Origin: VBDM01 sp035519135
GTDB taxonomy: Bacteria; Pseudomonadota; Gammaproteobacteria; Burkholderiales; SG8-39
Assembly: GCA_035519135.1 (NCBI GenBank)
Contig: DATIWX010000127.1
Location: 1 to 13,006, forward strand
Direction: 5' to 3'
Length of the DNA: 13,006 nucleotides
Position 1 is the stretch's first letter. Each line of letters begins with the position of its first letter. Below the pieces are notes generated by a model that ran no database searches, was not told the DNA's origin, and saw nothing but the letters and a program-made list of their open reading frames with translations. This document shows positions 1 through 6,678 of this stretch, piece by piece. The position numbers were made by a program, and so were the translations under genes.

Positions 1-684
1 GGCGGCATGTCGGTGAACCCGGTGCTGTACGCGAAGCTGCCCTACGATCCGCTCAGGGACTTCGTTCCGATCAGCATGGTCGGCTCGTTTCCGCTGGTGC
101 TGGTGGTCAATCCCGCGGTGCCGGCGAACTCGGTGCGCGAGCTGATCGCCTACGCCAAGGCCAATCCGGGCAAGCTCAACTACAGCGCGGGCTCGACCGC
201 CTTCCAGGTCGCGAGCGAGATGTTCAAGCAGATGACCGGCACCGACATCAAGCACATCCCGTACAAGGGCAGCGTGCAGTCGATCAGCGCGGTGATGGCC
301 GGCGACGTGCAGATGACGATCGTCGATTCGCCGCCCCTGGTGCCGCAGCTCAAGTCGGGCAGGGTGAGAGCGCTCGCGGTGACGACTGCGAAGCGCGCCG
401 CGGCGATGCCCGATCTGCCGACGATCGCCGAATCGGACGTGCCCGGCTACGAGATGGCGCTGTGGATCGGCGTGTTCGCACCGGCGGGCACGCCGGGCGA
501 GATCGCTTCGAAGCTCAACGCCGAGGTCGTGCGCATCGTGAACCTGCCCGACATCCGCGAGAAGCTCGACGGCATGGGCGTGGAGCCGCTCGGCAACAGC
601 TCCGAGCAGGTGGCCGAATGGATCCGGCGCGAGATCGGGAAGTTCGGCCCGGTGGTGAAGGCCGGGAGTATTAGAGCCGAGTAG
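1..684 (+). CDS. Bug-family tripartite tricarboxylate transporter substrate-binding protein (5' truncated)
   Basis: This is the C-terminal two-thirds of a periplasmic solute receptor of the Bug/TctC family, which binds small carboxylates or related anions for TTT uptake systems or for sensing. The reading frame is open to the first base of the window, so the signal peptide and roughly the first 100 residues of a usual ~320-residue protein lie outside. The visible part follows the family pattern: LPYDPLRDF, then NPAVPANSVRELIAYAKANP, an YSAGSTAF ligand loop, HIPYKG, LKSGRVRALAVTT, MPDLPTIAES, a GVFAPAGTP segment and a terminal helix. The ATG at position 7 is internal, because homologous proteins run on upstream of this point. 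No TTT membrane subunits are visible here; Bug genes are often orphans in Burkholderiales. The substrate cannot be predicted. The stop lies 23 bases before the next gene, so read-through transcription into the lipoprotein/protease pair is possible. Confidence 0.9.
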   Translation, partial: GGMSVNPVLYAKLPYDPLRDFVPISMVGSFPLVLVVNPAVPANSVRELIAYAKANPGKLNYSAGSTAFQVASEMFKQMTGTDIKHIPYKGSVQSISAVMAGDVQMTIVDSPPLVPQLKSGRVRALAVTTAKRAAAMPDLPTIAESDVPGYEMALWIGVFAPAGTPGEIASKLNAEVVRIVNLPDIREKLDGMGVEPLGNSSEQVAEWIRREIGKFGPVVKAGSIRAE

Positions 685-707
685 GTTCGATTCGAGGGGA
701 GGGGCGG

Positions 708-1112
708 ATGGCCAGCGTGCCGGCCCTGGCAACGGGGGAAAGGGTAGTGCGCGTCCTTTCCGCGCTACTGCTGGTTTTCGTGGCATGTGCGGCCCTGTCT
801 GCGTGCATCCAGCACCTCACGTATGCCGACACCGGCGCGGCCCCGGGTGGTACAGGACAAATCATCATCAAGTTCCGCGATGCGGGTGTGGATCCGTCGG
901 GGCCGCATTTCCTGAGCGAGCTCAGCCGCGATGCCGGCGCCACGCTCGTTTATGTTCGCCCGATGTCGGGCGGGGCGCACGTGCTGCGCCAGGGAAACCC
1001 GTCCGACGGCGCCGAGCTCGATAGAATCATTGAACGGCTGGGGAAGAGACGGGACGTCGAATACGTGGAACCGGACCGGAGAATGCGCCATATGACGGGT
1101 ACGATGCAGTGA
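708..1112 (+). CDS. Putative lipoprotein with a stand-alone subtilisin-propeptide-like (I9-type) domain
   Basis: This 134-residue protein has a hydrophobic signal (about residues 14-29) ending in a lipobox-like LSA-C with Cys33. Ile follows Cys33, so outer-membrane anchoring would be the default. Residues about 51-126 resemble the inhibitory propeptide of the protease encoded next door. Both proteins have an I-x-K-[FL]-R strand near residue 51, RPMSGGAHVLR at residues 84-94, and EPDRRM at residues 121-126, with the same numbering and no gaps between the two motifs. I infer an in-trans inhibitor or folding chaperone for an S8 protease, as free I9-type domains can be. ATG 708 is preceded by a GGGGAGGGG ribosome site at 697-705. 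A GTG at 747 with GGGGGAAAGG upstream is an alternative that gives a shorter n-region. The stop overlaps the protease start by four bases (GTGA). The function is unproven. The lipobox could instead be an ordinary signal-peptidase I site. Confidence 0.72.
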   Translation: MASVPALATGERVVRVLSALLLVFVACAALSACIQHLTYADTGAAPGGTGQIIIKFRDAGVDPSGPHFLSELSRDAGATLVYVRPMSGGAHVLRQGNPSDGAELDRIIERLGKRRDVEYVEPDRRMRHMTGTMQ

Positions 1113-3697
1113 AAGACAAATGGCGAAAGACCGAAAGCTTGCTGGCTATTGCGGGGCTGGTGGGTCTGCTGCTGGCGTCGCCGCGTCCGACCCAGGCGGG
1201 CGGCCCGGGTGTTTCTGCCCAGGCGCTGTCCCCGTATGAATTCACCGACCGGCTGATCGTCAAGCTGCGCGAGCCGCAGACCGCCCGGGCCCGGGTATTG
1301 AGTGCCGATCGCCTGAGCGCGCTCAGTGCCGCGGCGTGGGTCACGCTCGAGCACTTCCGCCCGATGTCCGGCGGCGCCCATGTGCTTAGGCTGCCGCAGC
1401 GCATGACCTTGGCAGAGGCGCAAGCGATCGCGGCCAGATTGAAGGCCGATCCCGGCGTCGAGCATGCCGAGCCGGACCGGCGCATGTTTCCCATGCTCGT
1501 GCCCAACGATCCCATGTATGTCAACCAGTGGCACTACATGTCGCCCAACGCGCCGGAGAACGTGGCGGGCGGAGCGAACCTGCCCGGAGCGTGGGACATC
1601 ACCACCGGCGTTGCCGGGGTAGTTGTGGCGGTGATCGATACCGGCATTCGGCCGAACCATGCCGATCTCGTCGGGCGTACGGTGCCGGGATTCGATTTCG
1701 TCAGCGATACGAGCATGGCGAACGACGGCGACGGCCGCGATGCCGATCCTTCCGATCCCGGGGATTGGGTCACGGCCGCCGAAAGCGCTGCTGTGGGCGG
1801 TCCCTTTCAAGGCTGCCCGGTCGACGACAGCAGCTGGCATGGCACCCACGTGGCCGGAACCATCGGCGCGGCGACGAATAACAGTGTCGGCGTTGCCGGC
1901 ATCAACTGGACGTCCAAGATCCTGCCGGTACGTGCGCTCGGCAAATGCGGCGGATTTACCTCCGATATCATCGACGCCTCGCGCTGGGCCGCAGGTCTAT
2001 CTGTTCCCGGGGTTCCGCCCAATGCCAATCCGGCCAAAGTGCTGAACTTGAGCCTCGGGGGAGGAGGGTCATGTTCGGCTACCGAACAAGCCGCGATCAA
2101 TGAGATCGTCGCCGCGGGCGCGGTGTTCGTGGTGGCGGCAGGGAATAGCCATGTGGATGCTTCCAATTCTTCGCCGGCGAACTGCAACGGCGTGATCAGC
2201 GTCGCGGCAGTGAACCGCGCCGGGGGCAGGGCCTTCTACAGCAACTTCGGCATGACCGTGAAGATCGCGGCGCCTGGAGGAGAACAGTCCTTCGCCAATG
2301 ATCCGAACGGTGTCCTGTCCACCTTGAATACAGGGACGACCACACCTGTAGCCGACACATACATCTATTACCAGGGCACCAGCATGGCGGCGCCACATGT
2401 GGCGGGGATCGCTTCGCTGATGTTTTCGGTCAATCCCTCGCTGACTCCCGCCCAGGTGCTTTCCACGATCCAGGCAACCTCCCGCGCCTTCCCTGCCGGA
2501 ACCGGGTCAACAGGGGGAGACTGCACCACGGCCCTATGCGGTGCGGGCATCATCAATGCCGCGGCGGCCGTGACGGCCAGCCTCCCGCCGCCCAATCCGC
2601 TACCCACACTTGCGAATTCAAGCCCCTCTAGTGCAACAGTGGGCGGCACGGCGTTTACGCTCACCGTCGACGGCGGCAATTTCGTAAATGGCGCCGAAGT
2701 GCGATGGAACGGCATCGCCCGCGCGACCAACTTCGTATCGTCCGCCCGGCTCACCGCGGCGATTCTGGCGGCGGATATCGCAACCGCAGGTACCGCCAAC
2801 GTAACGGTATTCAATCCAGCGCCCGGAGGTGGGACCTCCAATGCCGCTACATTCACGGTCAACAATCCGGTACCCGCTACCGTGAATGTGAGTCCCTCTA
2901 CCGCCGCAGCGGGCGGGGCGGCGTTTGCCCTCACCGTCAACGGCAGCAATTTCGTGAATGGCGCCGAGGTGCGCTGGAACGGCGCGGGGCGCGCGACCAC
3001 TTTTGTGTCGGCCGCTCAGCTCACCGCGGCGATTTCCGCGGCGGATATCGCAGCCGGGGGCACCGCCAGCGTCACGGTGTTCAATCCGGCGCCCGGAGGC
3101 GGAACCTCCACTGCCGCCACATTTACGGTCTTCAATCCGGTACCCGCCGTTGCGGACTTGAGTCCCTCTTCCATCACATTTGGCGGAGCGGCGTTTACGC
3201 TCACCGTCAACGGCAGCAATTTCGCAAATGGCGCCCAGGTGCAATGGAGCTTTGCCGCACGTACGACCACCTTTGTGTCTGCCGGCCAGCTCACCGCGGT
3301 GATTCCGGCGGGGGACATCGCAGCCCCGGGTACCCACAGCGTCACGGTGTTCAATCCGGCGCCCGGAGGCGGAACGTCGAACGTCGTCTTCTTTACAGTG
3401 GGGCCGCTGCCGTCCGGGAGCAGCGGAGGCGGCGGCGGGGGACCTTGCTTCATCGCGACCGCCGCTTACGGCACGCCCATGGCCCCGGAGGTGCGTTACC
3501 TGCGCGCATTCCGTGATCAGGTCTTGCTGCCGACCGCGGCGGGGCGCGAGTTCGTGCGCTTGTACTACAGGTTCAGTCCGCCCGCGGCGGACTACTTGCG
3601 CGGCCACGACGGCCTGCGCGCGCTGGTACGAGGTGCGCTTGCGCCGCTGGTCGCGCTGAGCAAGCTGATCGTGAGTGGGCCTGATCGCGCGGAGTGA
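1109..3697 (+). CDS. Exported S8 (subtilisin-family) serine protease with three IPT/TIG-like repeats and a CFI-box-type C-terminus
   Basis: This 862-residue secreted endopeptidase starts at GTG 1109, inside the stop of the preceding gene (GTGA overlap), with no clear ribosome site of its own, so translational coupling is likely. Residues 1-30 form a signal peptide ending in TQA. Residues about 47-126 are an I9-like propeptide ending in EPDRRM. The catalytic domain runs from about 133 to 490. It has Asp177 (VIDTGI), His244 (WHGTHVAG), oxyanion Asn346 (AAGNS) and Ser425 (GTSMAAPHVAG), so the triad is complete. Residues 496-765 are three tandem 90-residue IPT/TIG-like beta domains, probably for adhesion or spacing. 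A Gly-rich linker then leads to CFIATAAYGT at residue 780 and a helical tail with SPPAADYLR, the pattern of the CFI-box-CTERM segment found at the end of some exported bacterial proteins, whose role is unclear to me. The substrate is unknown. By eye the gene looks a little less GC-biased than its neighbours. Confidence 0.93.
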   Translation: MKDKWRKTESLLAIAGLVGLLLASPRPTQAGGPGVSAQALSPYEFTDRLIVKLREPQTARARVLSADRLSALSAAAWVTLEHFRPMSGGAHVLRLPQRMTLAEAQAIAARLKADPGVEHAEPDRRMFPMLVPNDPMYVNQWHYMSPNAPENVAGGANLPGAWDITTGVAGVVVAVIDTGIRPNHADLVGRTVPGFDFVSDTSMANDGDGRDADPSDPGDWVTAAESAAVGGPFQGCPVDDSSWHGTHVAGTIGAATNNSVGVAGINWTSKILPVRALGKCGGFTSDIIDASRWAAGLSVPGVPPNANPAKVLNLSLGGGGSCSATEQAAINEIVAAGAVFVVAAGNSHVDASNSSPANCNGVISVAAVNRAGGRAFYSNFGMTVKIAAPGGEQSFANDPNGVLSTLNTGTTTPVADTYIYYQGTSMAAPHVAGIASLMFSVNPSLTPAQVLSTIQATSRAFPAGTGSTGGDCTTALCGAGIINAAAAVTASLPPPNPLPTLANSSPSSATVGGTAFTLTVDGGNFVNGAEVRWNGIARATNFVSSARLTAAILAADIATAGTANVTVFNPAPGGGTSNAATFTVNNPVPATVNVSPSTAAAGGAAFALTVNGSNFVNGAEVRWNGAGRATTFVSAAQLTAAISAADIAAGGTASVTVFNPAPGGGTSTAATFTVFNPVPAVADLSPSSITFGGAAFTLTVNGSNFANGAQVQWSFAARTTTFVSAGQLTAVIPAGDIAAPGTHSVTVFNPAPGGGTSNVVFFTVGPLPSGSSGGGGGGPCFIATAAYGTPMAPEVRYLRAFRDQVLLPTAAGREFVRLYYRFSPPAADYLRGHDGLRALVRGALAPLVALSKLIVSGPDRAE
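2594..3403 (+). repeat. Three in-frame tandem 270-bp repeats encoding IPT/TIG-like domains
   Basis: The units are 2594-2863, 2864-3133 and 3134-3403, each exactly 270 bp (90 codons) within the protease gene. Each begins with Asn-Pro-[LV]-Pro. Each contains GG-x-AF-[TA]-LTV, a G-x-NF-x-NGA segment, TTFVS or the close variant TNFVS, QLTA or RLTA, and VTVFNPAPGGGTS near its end. Units 2 and 3 share an uninterrupted 39-base identical run (3067-3105 and 3337-3375). The equal lengths and strong identity point to duplication or homogenisation within the gene. They encode beta-sandwich domains of the sort found in many large bacterial surface proteins. They are coding repeats, not a CRISPR or mobile element. 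Confidence 0.9.
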
Positions 3698-3721
3698 AGC
3701 CCGCGCGGGCCCCTCACGCGC
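3687..3721. terminator. Candidate hairpin between convergent genes
   Basis: This is an imperfect inverted repeat at the junction of the protease gene (+) and the VOC gene (-). Arms pair as GCGC/GCGC (3687-3690 with 3718-3721), GTGA/TCAC (3694-3697 with 3714-3717) and GCCC/GGGC (3699-3702 with 3707-3710), closing on a GCGC loop. There is no T-run on either strand, so it is not a textbook intrinsic terminator. Its place in a 27-base convergent gap is the main support. Confidence 0.3.
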
Positions 3722-3724
3722 GGT

Positions 3725-4546
3725 TCATCCCGTCACTTCCCACCAGTTGCGGTCGGGGTCGGCGAAGATGAACGAGGAGCGGCCGTCCCGCGACTCGATC
3801 GGCAGCGTTTCCGCGGAAGGAACGCTGGAAAGCTCGCGGTGCGCGCGCTCGACCTCGTCCGGCGAAGCCAGGGTGAGCGTGAGGCGGTTCGCGGGGGTGA
3901 GGAATTTCCTGCGCTTGCGGATCGGCAGCACGACGATGTACCAGGGCGTGGCGGGATGCTTGATGTACACCGAGATCCGGCCGCCGCCCGCGATCTCCAG
4001 TCCGAGGACGTCGCGGTAGAAGGCCGCGGACGCGTCCTTGTCGTTGCATTCGAGGGTGCCGTGGGTGAGCGCCTGCGGCACGTAACCGCGTCCGGGAAAC
4101 TCGGCCTCGGACAGCTCGCGCTTCCAGTGCGGGCGCGCGATCGTCCGCCCCTCGGCCGCGGCCTGCGGGTCGTAGTACTCGATCTCGAGCGTGTTTCCCC
4201 CGGGCTCGCCGAAGTAAACAGAGCGCGCGTAGTGCTGCGCGCGCGGGCGCGTGACGCGGGTGAGGCGGTAGCGCGTCTTGTTCGCCTCGAGGTAGCGGTG
4301 CGCGGCGTCGATCTCCGCGGCGTGCGCCACGCGTACGCCGTAGTGGTTGTTGTGCGGCTTGTCGCCCGCTGCCGCGCCCGCCTCGTGCACCACCAGGCGC
4401 CAGCCGGTGTTGGGATGCTGAACCAGCGCATCCCCGTCCCCGCGTTCCACGACCTGCATGGCGAGGAGCCCGGTGAGGACGGGCAGCGTCTCCTCGAGCG
4501 AGCGGCACTCGTAGTGGCCGTGCGTGAGGCCGACGGGTTTGAGCAT
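3725..4546 (-). CDS. Two-domain VOC / extradiol-dioxygenase-like protein
   Basis: This 273-residue protein has two vicinal-oxygen-chelate modules. The first spans residues about 6-127, with LTHGHYEC (His9), NNHYGV (His68) and a terminal GGNTLEIEYYDP strand (Glu121). The second spans about 158-273, with LTHGTLEC (His162), an FYRDVLGLE segment and DPDRNWWEV (Glu270). His, His and Glu on the matching strands are the usual metal ligands in type I extradiol dioxygenases and glyoxalase relatives. In the second module His162 and Glu270 are in place but the middle ligand position appears non-His. The size fits a ring-cleavage dioxygenase of the 2,3-dihydroxybiphenyl type, though a non-dioxygenase VOC enzyme is equally possible. 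The start at 4546 lies 4 bases after the RidA stop, making it the last gene of a three-gene operon. The Shine-Dalgarno match is weak, so coupling is likely. The substrate is unknown. Confidence 0.85.
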   Translation of the reverse strand: MLKPVGLTHGHYECRSLEETLPVLTGLLAMQVVERGDGDALVQHPNTGWRLVVHEAGAAAGDKPHNNHYGVRVAHAAEIDAAHRYLEANKTRYRLTRVTRPRAQHYARSVYFGEPGGNTLEIEYYDPQAAAEGRTIARPHWKRELSEAEFPGRGYVPQALTHGTLECNDKDASAAFYRDVLGLEIAGGGRISVYIKHPATPWYIVVLPIRKRRKFLTPANRLTLTLASPDEVERAHRELSSVPSAETLPIESRDGRSSFIFADPDRNWWEVTG

Positions 4547-4550
4547 GGCG

Positions 4551-4955
4551 CTACTCGAAGCTCGCCACGCAGTCGATCTCGACGTTCACGCCCTTCCTGT
4601 GCGGCGCGGCGCCGACGCAGGTGCGCGTGACTTTCTCGCCCTGCATGCATTCCCGGAAGGTTTCGTTGAACGCGGGGAAGTCCTCGGTGTTCCTCAGCAC
4701 CACGCGCATGTTGACCACGTGAGCGAAATCCAGGCCCGCCGCCGCGAGCACGCTGCGAAGATTGGCTAGCGTCTGTCTAGTCTGCTCGCGGATGTCGGGG
4801 CTCACTACTTCGCGCGTCTTCGGGTCGAGCGGCCCCTGGCCCGACACGAACAGCAGGTTTCCGGCGCGGATCGCCTGCGCGAGCGGCGAGGGCGAGCCCT
4901 TGTCGGTGAAGCCGGTCGTGGGCGCGCCGGGCGAGGTGACGATCTGCTTGGGCAT
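4551..4955 (-). CDS. RidA-family (YjgF/YER057c/UK114) enamine/imine deaminase
   Basis: This 134-residue protein has the RidA fold signature. It includes AGNLLFVSGQGPLDPKT near residues 31-47, an EQTRQTLANL helix, and the late VTRTCVGAAP...VEIDCVA segment. Arg111 there lines up with the substrate-carboxylate-binding Arg105 of RidA, and VEID carries the usual acidic residue. RidA enzymes hydrolyse reactive enamine/imine intermediates released by PLP enzymes. Relatives in catabolic operons act as specific deaminases, for example on 2-aminomuconate. The start MPKQIV at 4955 was chosen because it gives the family's usual length and sits 5 bases after the thioesterase stop. The frame stays open further upstream, but that stretch only shadows the thioesterase gene. 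Its place between a thioesterase and a VOC enzyme suggests a pathway role rather than general housekeeping; this is an inference. Confidence 0.9.
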   Translation of the reverse strand: MPKQIVTSPGAPTTGFTDKGSPSPLAQAIRAGNLLFVSGQGPLDPKTREVVSPDIREQTRQTLANLRSVLAAAGLDFAHVVNMRVVLRNTEDFPAFNETFRECMQGEKVTRTCVGAAPHRKGVNVEIDCVASFE

Positions 4956-4960
4956 GGCCG

Positions 4961-5374
4961 CTATTCGAACACCGCCTTGACCTCGGCTGGAATCGGCATC
5001 GCCTTCAGGCGGCCCGGGTCTTCCGGGCGCGGCACCGCCCAGACGCGGATCTCGTAGCCTTCGACCACGCGCCGTTCCTTGTTGAGGACGGCGTGGCTGA
5101 TCTTGAAGGTCTTGTCGTTCCACTCGGTGATCCGCGACTCGACCACGATCTCGTCGCGGAACCTGGAGGGCGACAGGAACTTCGCCTGGGCCTCGACGAT
5201 CGGAAGTCCGAGGACGCCGTACCGCTTGCCGAGAGAATCCCAGTCCAGGCCGACCGAATCCCAGAAAAGCCGCGTGCTCTCGTCGAACCAGATGAAGTAG
5301 TTCGGATAGAAGACGATCTTCGCGGGATCGGTGTCGCCCCAGTGGACGATGACGTTGTAGCGGAAGGTCTTCAC
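4961..5374 (-). CDS. Acyl-CoA thioesterase, 4-hydroxybenzoyl-CoA thioesterase / YbgC-like hot-dog fold
   Basis: This 137-residue single hot-dog protein would hydrolyse an acyl- or aroyl-CoA thioester in the cytoplasm. The N-terminal stretch HWGDTDPAKIVFYPNYFIWF (residues 11-30) is the diagnostic motif of the 4-hydroxybenzoyl-CoA thioesterase group. Asp16 matches the catalytic Asp17 of the Pseudomonas enzyme. The rest follows the expected pattern, with a DESTR helix, a RFRDEIVVESRI strand and a KISHAVLNKERRVVEGYEIRV strand pair. Length is typical. The start is GTG at 5374; an in-frame stop (5384-5386) just upstream fixes this as the only sensible start, although no clear ribosome site precedes it. 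It is the first gene of the leftward operon. Together with an extradiol-like protein it hints at aromatic or other acyl-CoA metabolism, but the substrate is not determined. Confidence 0.88.
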   Translation of the reverse strand: MKTFRYNVIVHWGDTDPAKIVFYPNYFIWFDESTRLFWDSVGLDWDSLGKRYGVLGLPIVEAQAKFLSPSRFRDEIVVESRITEWNDKTFKISHAVLNKERRVVEGYEIRVWAVPRPEDPGRLKAMPIPAEVKAVFE

Positions 5375-5443
5375 GGCGGGGCGTCAGCATACATTAGAAT
5401 AGCCGTCGCAAGGCAGGCGGGTGAGACACCGAGGAGCGAGGCC
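5375..5443. promoter_or_regulatory. Divergent promoter region between thioesterase and 76-residue protein genes
   Basis: This 69-base gap lies between two divergent transcription units. It holds an AT-rich island (5387-5402) in otherwise GC-rich sequence. On the plus strand TAGAAT (5395-5400) matches the -10 consensus at five of six positions, with a poor -35. The reverse strand offers TATTCT and TATGCT without a well-spaced -35. A good ribosome site, GAGGAG (5431-5436), serves the rightward gene. No activator box was recognised. Confidence 0.4.
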
Positions 5444-5674
5444 ATGGCGGATCCGAACAAGACCAGAGTGACCATCCTGACCGGAACCTACCGCGTCAAG
5501 GGCTATATCGAGCTCACGCCGGGCGCGCGCGTGACCGACTACCTGGTCGAGGCGAAGGATTTCATCGCGGTGACCGACGCCGAAGTCTGGGAGATCGGCG
5601 ATCGCAAGATCATGAGCGCGCCCTTCCTCAATGTCAGCCGCCAGCACATCCAGATCGTCATCCCGGGGCACTGA
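5444..5674 (+). CDS. Small conserved-looking protein of unknown function
   Basis: This 76-residue acidic, soluble protein has no signal peptide or membrane segment. It reads as alternating beta strands: RVTILTGTYRVKGYIEL, a turn at TPGARVTDYL, then KDFIAVTDAEVWE, followed by NVSRQHIQIVIPG. Similar small proteins occur beside metabolic genes in Betaproteobacteria, but I cannot assign a function. The pattern resembles a small beta-barrel or PilZ-like half domain only loosely, and I do not claim homology. The start ATG at 5444 is fixed by GAGGAG seven bases upstream; the longer open frame to the left runs antisense through the thioesterase and is rejected. The following gene starts 4 bases after the stop, so the two form an operon. 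Confidence 0.8.
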   Translation: MADPNKTRVTILTGTYRVKGYIELTPGARVTDYLVEAKDFIAVTDAEVWEIGDRKIMSAPFLNVSRQHIQIVIPGH

Positions 5675-5678
5675 CCCC

Positions 5679-6653
5679 ATGTCCATCAGAACGGTCGCGC
5701 TGCTTCATCCGGGCGAAATGGGTTCGGCGATCGGCGCCTGCCTGGCGAGGCGGGGCCTCAGGGTGGTGTGGGCGTCCTCGGGCCGCAGCGCGGCGACGCG
5801 CTCGCGCGCGATAGCAGCGGGGCTGGAAGATCTGGGTTCGGTCGAGCGCGCCCTGGATGTGGCGGACCTGGCCCTCTCTGTGTGCCCGCCGCACGGCGCG
5901 CTCTCGCTCGCACGCGAGGTCGCCGGCCACGGATACCAGGGTATTTTCGTCGACGCCAACGCGATTGCCCCCGGGACGGCGCGCAACGTCGGCCGCGCGG
6001 TCGAAAAGGCGGGAGCGAGTTTCGTCGACGGCGGCATCATCGGTCCGCCGCCGGTCGAAGCCGGGAGCTCGCGCCTGTACCTGTCCGGCGGGCCCGAACG
6101 GGATGTGGCGGCGCTCTTTGCCGGCAGCAATCTCGAGGCGATCGCGCTCGGCGCCCCCGCCGGCGCGGCCTCCGCGGTCAAGACCTGCTACGCCGCGTGG
6201 ACCAAGGGCGCGACCGCGCTGCTTGCCGCGGTGCGCGCGCTCGCCGAGAGCGAAGGCGTCGAAGCGGCGCTGCTCGCCGAGTGGAAGCTGTCGCAGCCCG
6301 GATTGGACAAGCGCTCCGAGGTGATCACCGTGCAGGCGCGCAAGGCCTGGCGCTGGATCGGCGAGATGGAGGAGATCGCCGCGAGCTTCGAAGCCGCCGG
6401 TCTGCCCGGCGGCTTTTGTCTGGCCGCGGCCGATCTCTACCGCAGGCTCGAGAAGTTCAAGGGCGCCGCCTCTCCTCCGGCGCTGTCCGAAGTGACCGCG
6501 GCGATCCGGCGCAGCCCGCGGCGCATGAGCGCCAAATCAGGGTCCCGCGGCGCGTCCGGCGGGCGGCAGCCTTCCGGGGAGAAATTCAAGTTCGGCACGG
6601 CCGCCTTGAAGCGCGACGCGGCAAAGCGCTCGCGCACGCTGCGGCGCGCGTAG
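5679..6653 (+). CDS. NAD(P)-binding beta-hydroxyacid-dehydrogenase-like protein (DUF1932 type) with basic C-terminal extension
   Basis: This 324-residue cytoplasmic oxidoreductase candidate has an N-terminal Rossmann segment VALLHPGEMGSAIGACL (residues 6-22), where the usual G-x-G-x-x-G reads H-P-G-E-M-G. It then has FVDGGIIGPPP (115-125), the substrate-loop position of 6-phosphogluconate/3-hydroxyisobutyrate dehydrogenase relatives. A KTCYAAWTKG helix follows, with Lys168 at the catalytic lysine position. The C-terminal helical domain (about 165-275) looks like the DUF1932 group. Residues about 277-324 add a Lys/Arg/Ser/Gly-rich tail that I do not expect in the family. ATG 5679 lies 4 bases after the upstream stop; an earlier in-frame start at 5631 would overlap the upstream gene and add no family sequence. 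The substrate is unknown. Confidence 0.82.
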   Translation: MSIRTVALLHPGEMGSAIGACLARRGLRVVWASSGRSAATRSRAIAAGLEDLGSVERALDVADLALSVCPPHGALSLAREVAGHGYQGIFVDANAIAPGTARNVGRAVEKAGASFVDGGIIGPPPVEAGSSRLYLSGGPERDVAALFAGSNLEAIALGAPAGAASAVKTCYAAWTKGATALLAAVRALAESEGVEAALLAEWKLSQPGLDKRSEVITVQARKAWRWIGEMEEIAASFEAAGLPGGFCLAAADLYRRLEKFKGAASPPALSEVTAAIRRSPRRMSAKSGSRGASGGRQPSGEKFKFGTAALKRDAAKRSRTLRRA

Positions 6654-6678
6654 CGCTCGGCTCACGACGCCGGCTGCG

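Noticed and set aside
950..1849. 299-codon minus-strand open frame across the lipoprotein/protease junction
   Set aside because: The plus-strand proteins carry clear motifs here, and the antisense product shows no recognisable domain.
2594..3403. Tandem repeats considered as a CRISPR array or mobile element
   Set aside because: The units are 270 bp, contiguous, in frame and encode IPT/TIG-like domains. There are no spacers or terminal inverted repeats.
3699..3710. Perfect 12-base palindrome GCCCGCGCGGGC as a regulator site
   Set aside because: Short GC palindromes are expected by chance at this base composition. It is better explained as the top of the junction hairpin.
4956..5390. Upstream extension of the RidA frame
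   Set aside because: This stretch overlaps the thioesterase gene in another frame on the same strand. The family N-terminus fits MPKQIV at 4955.
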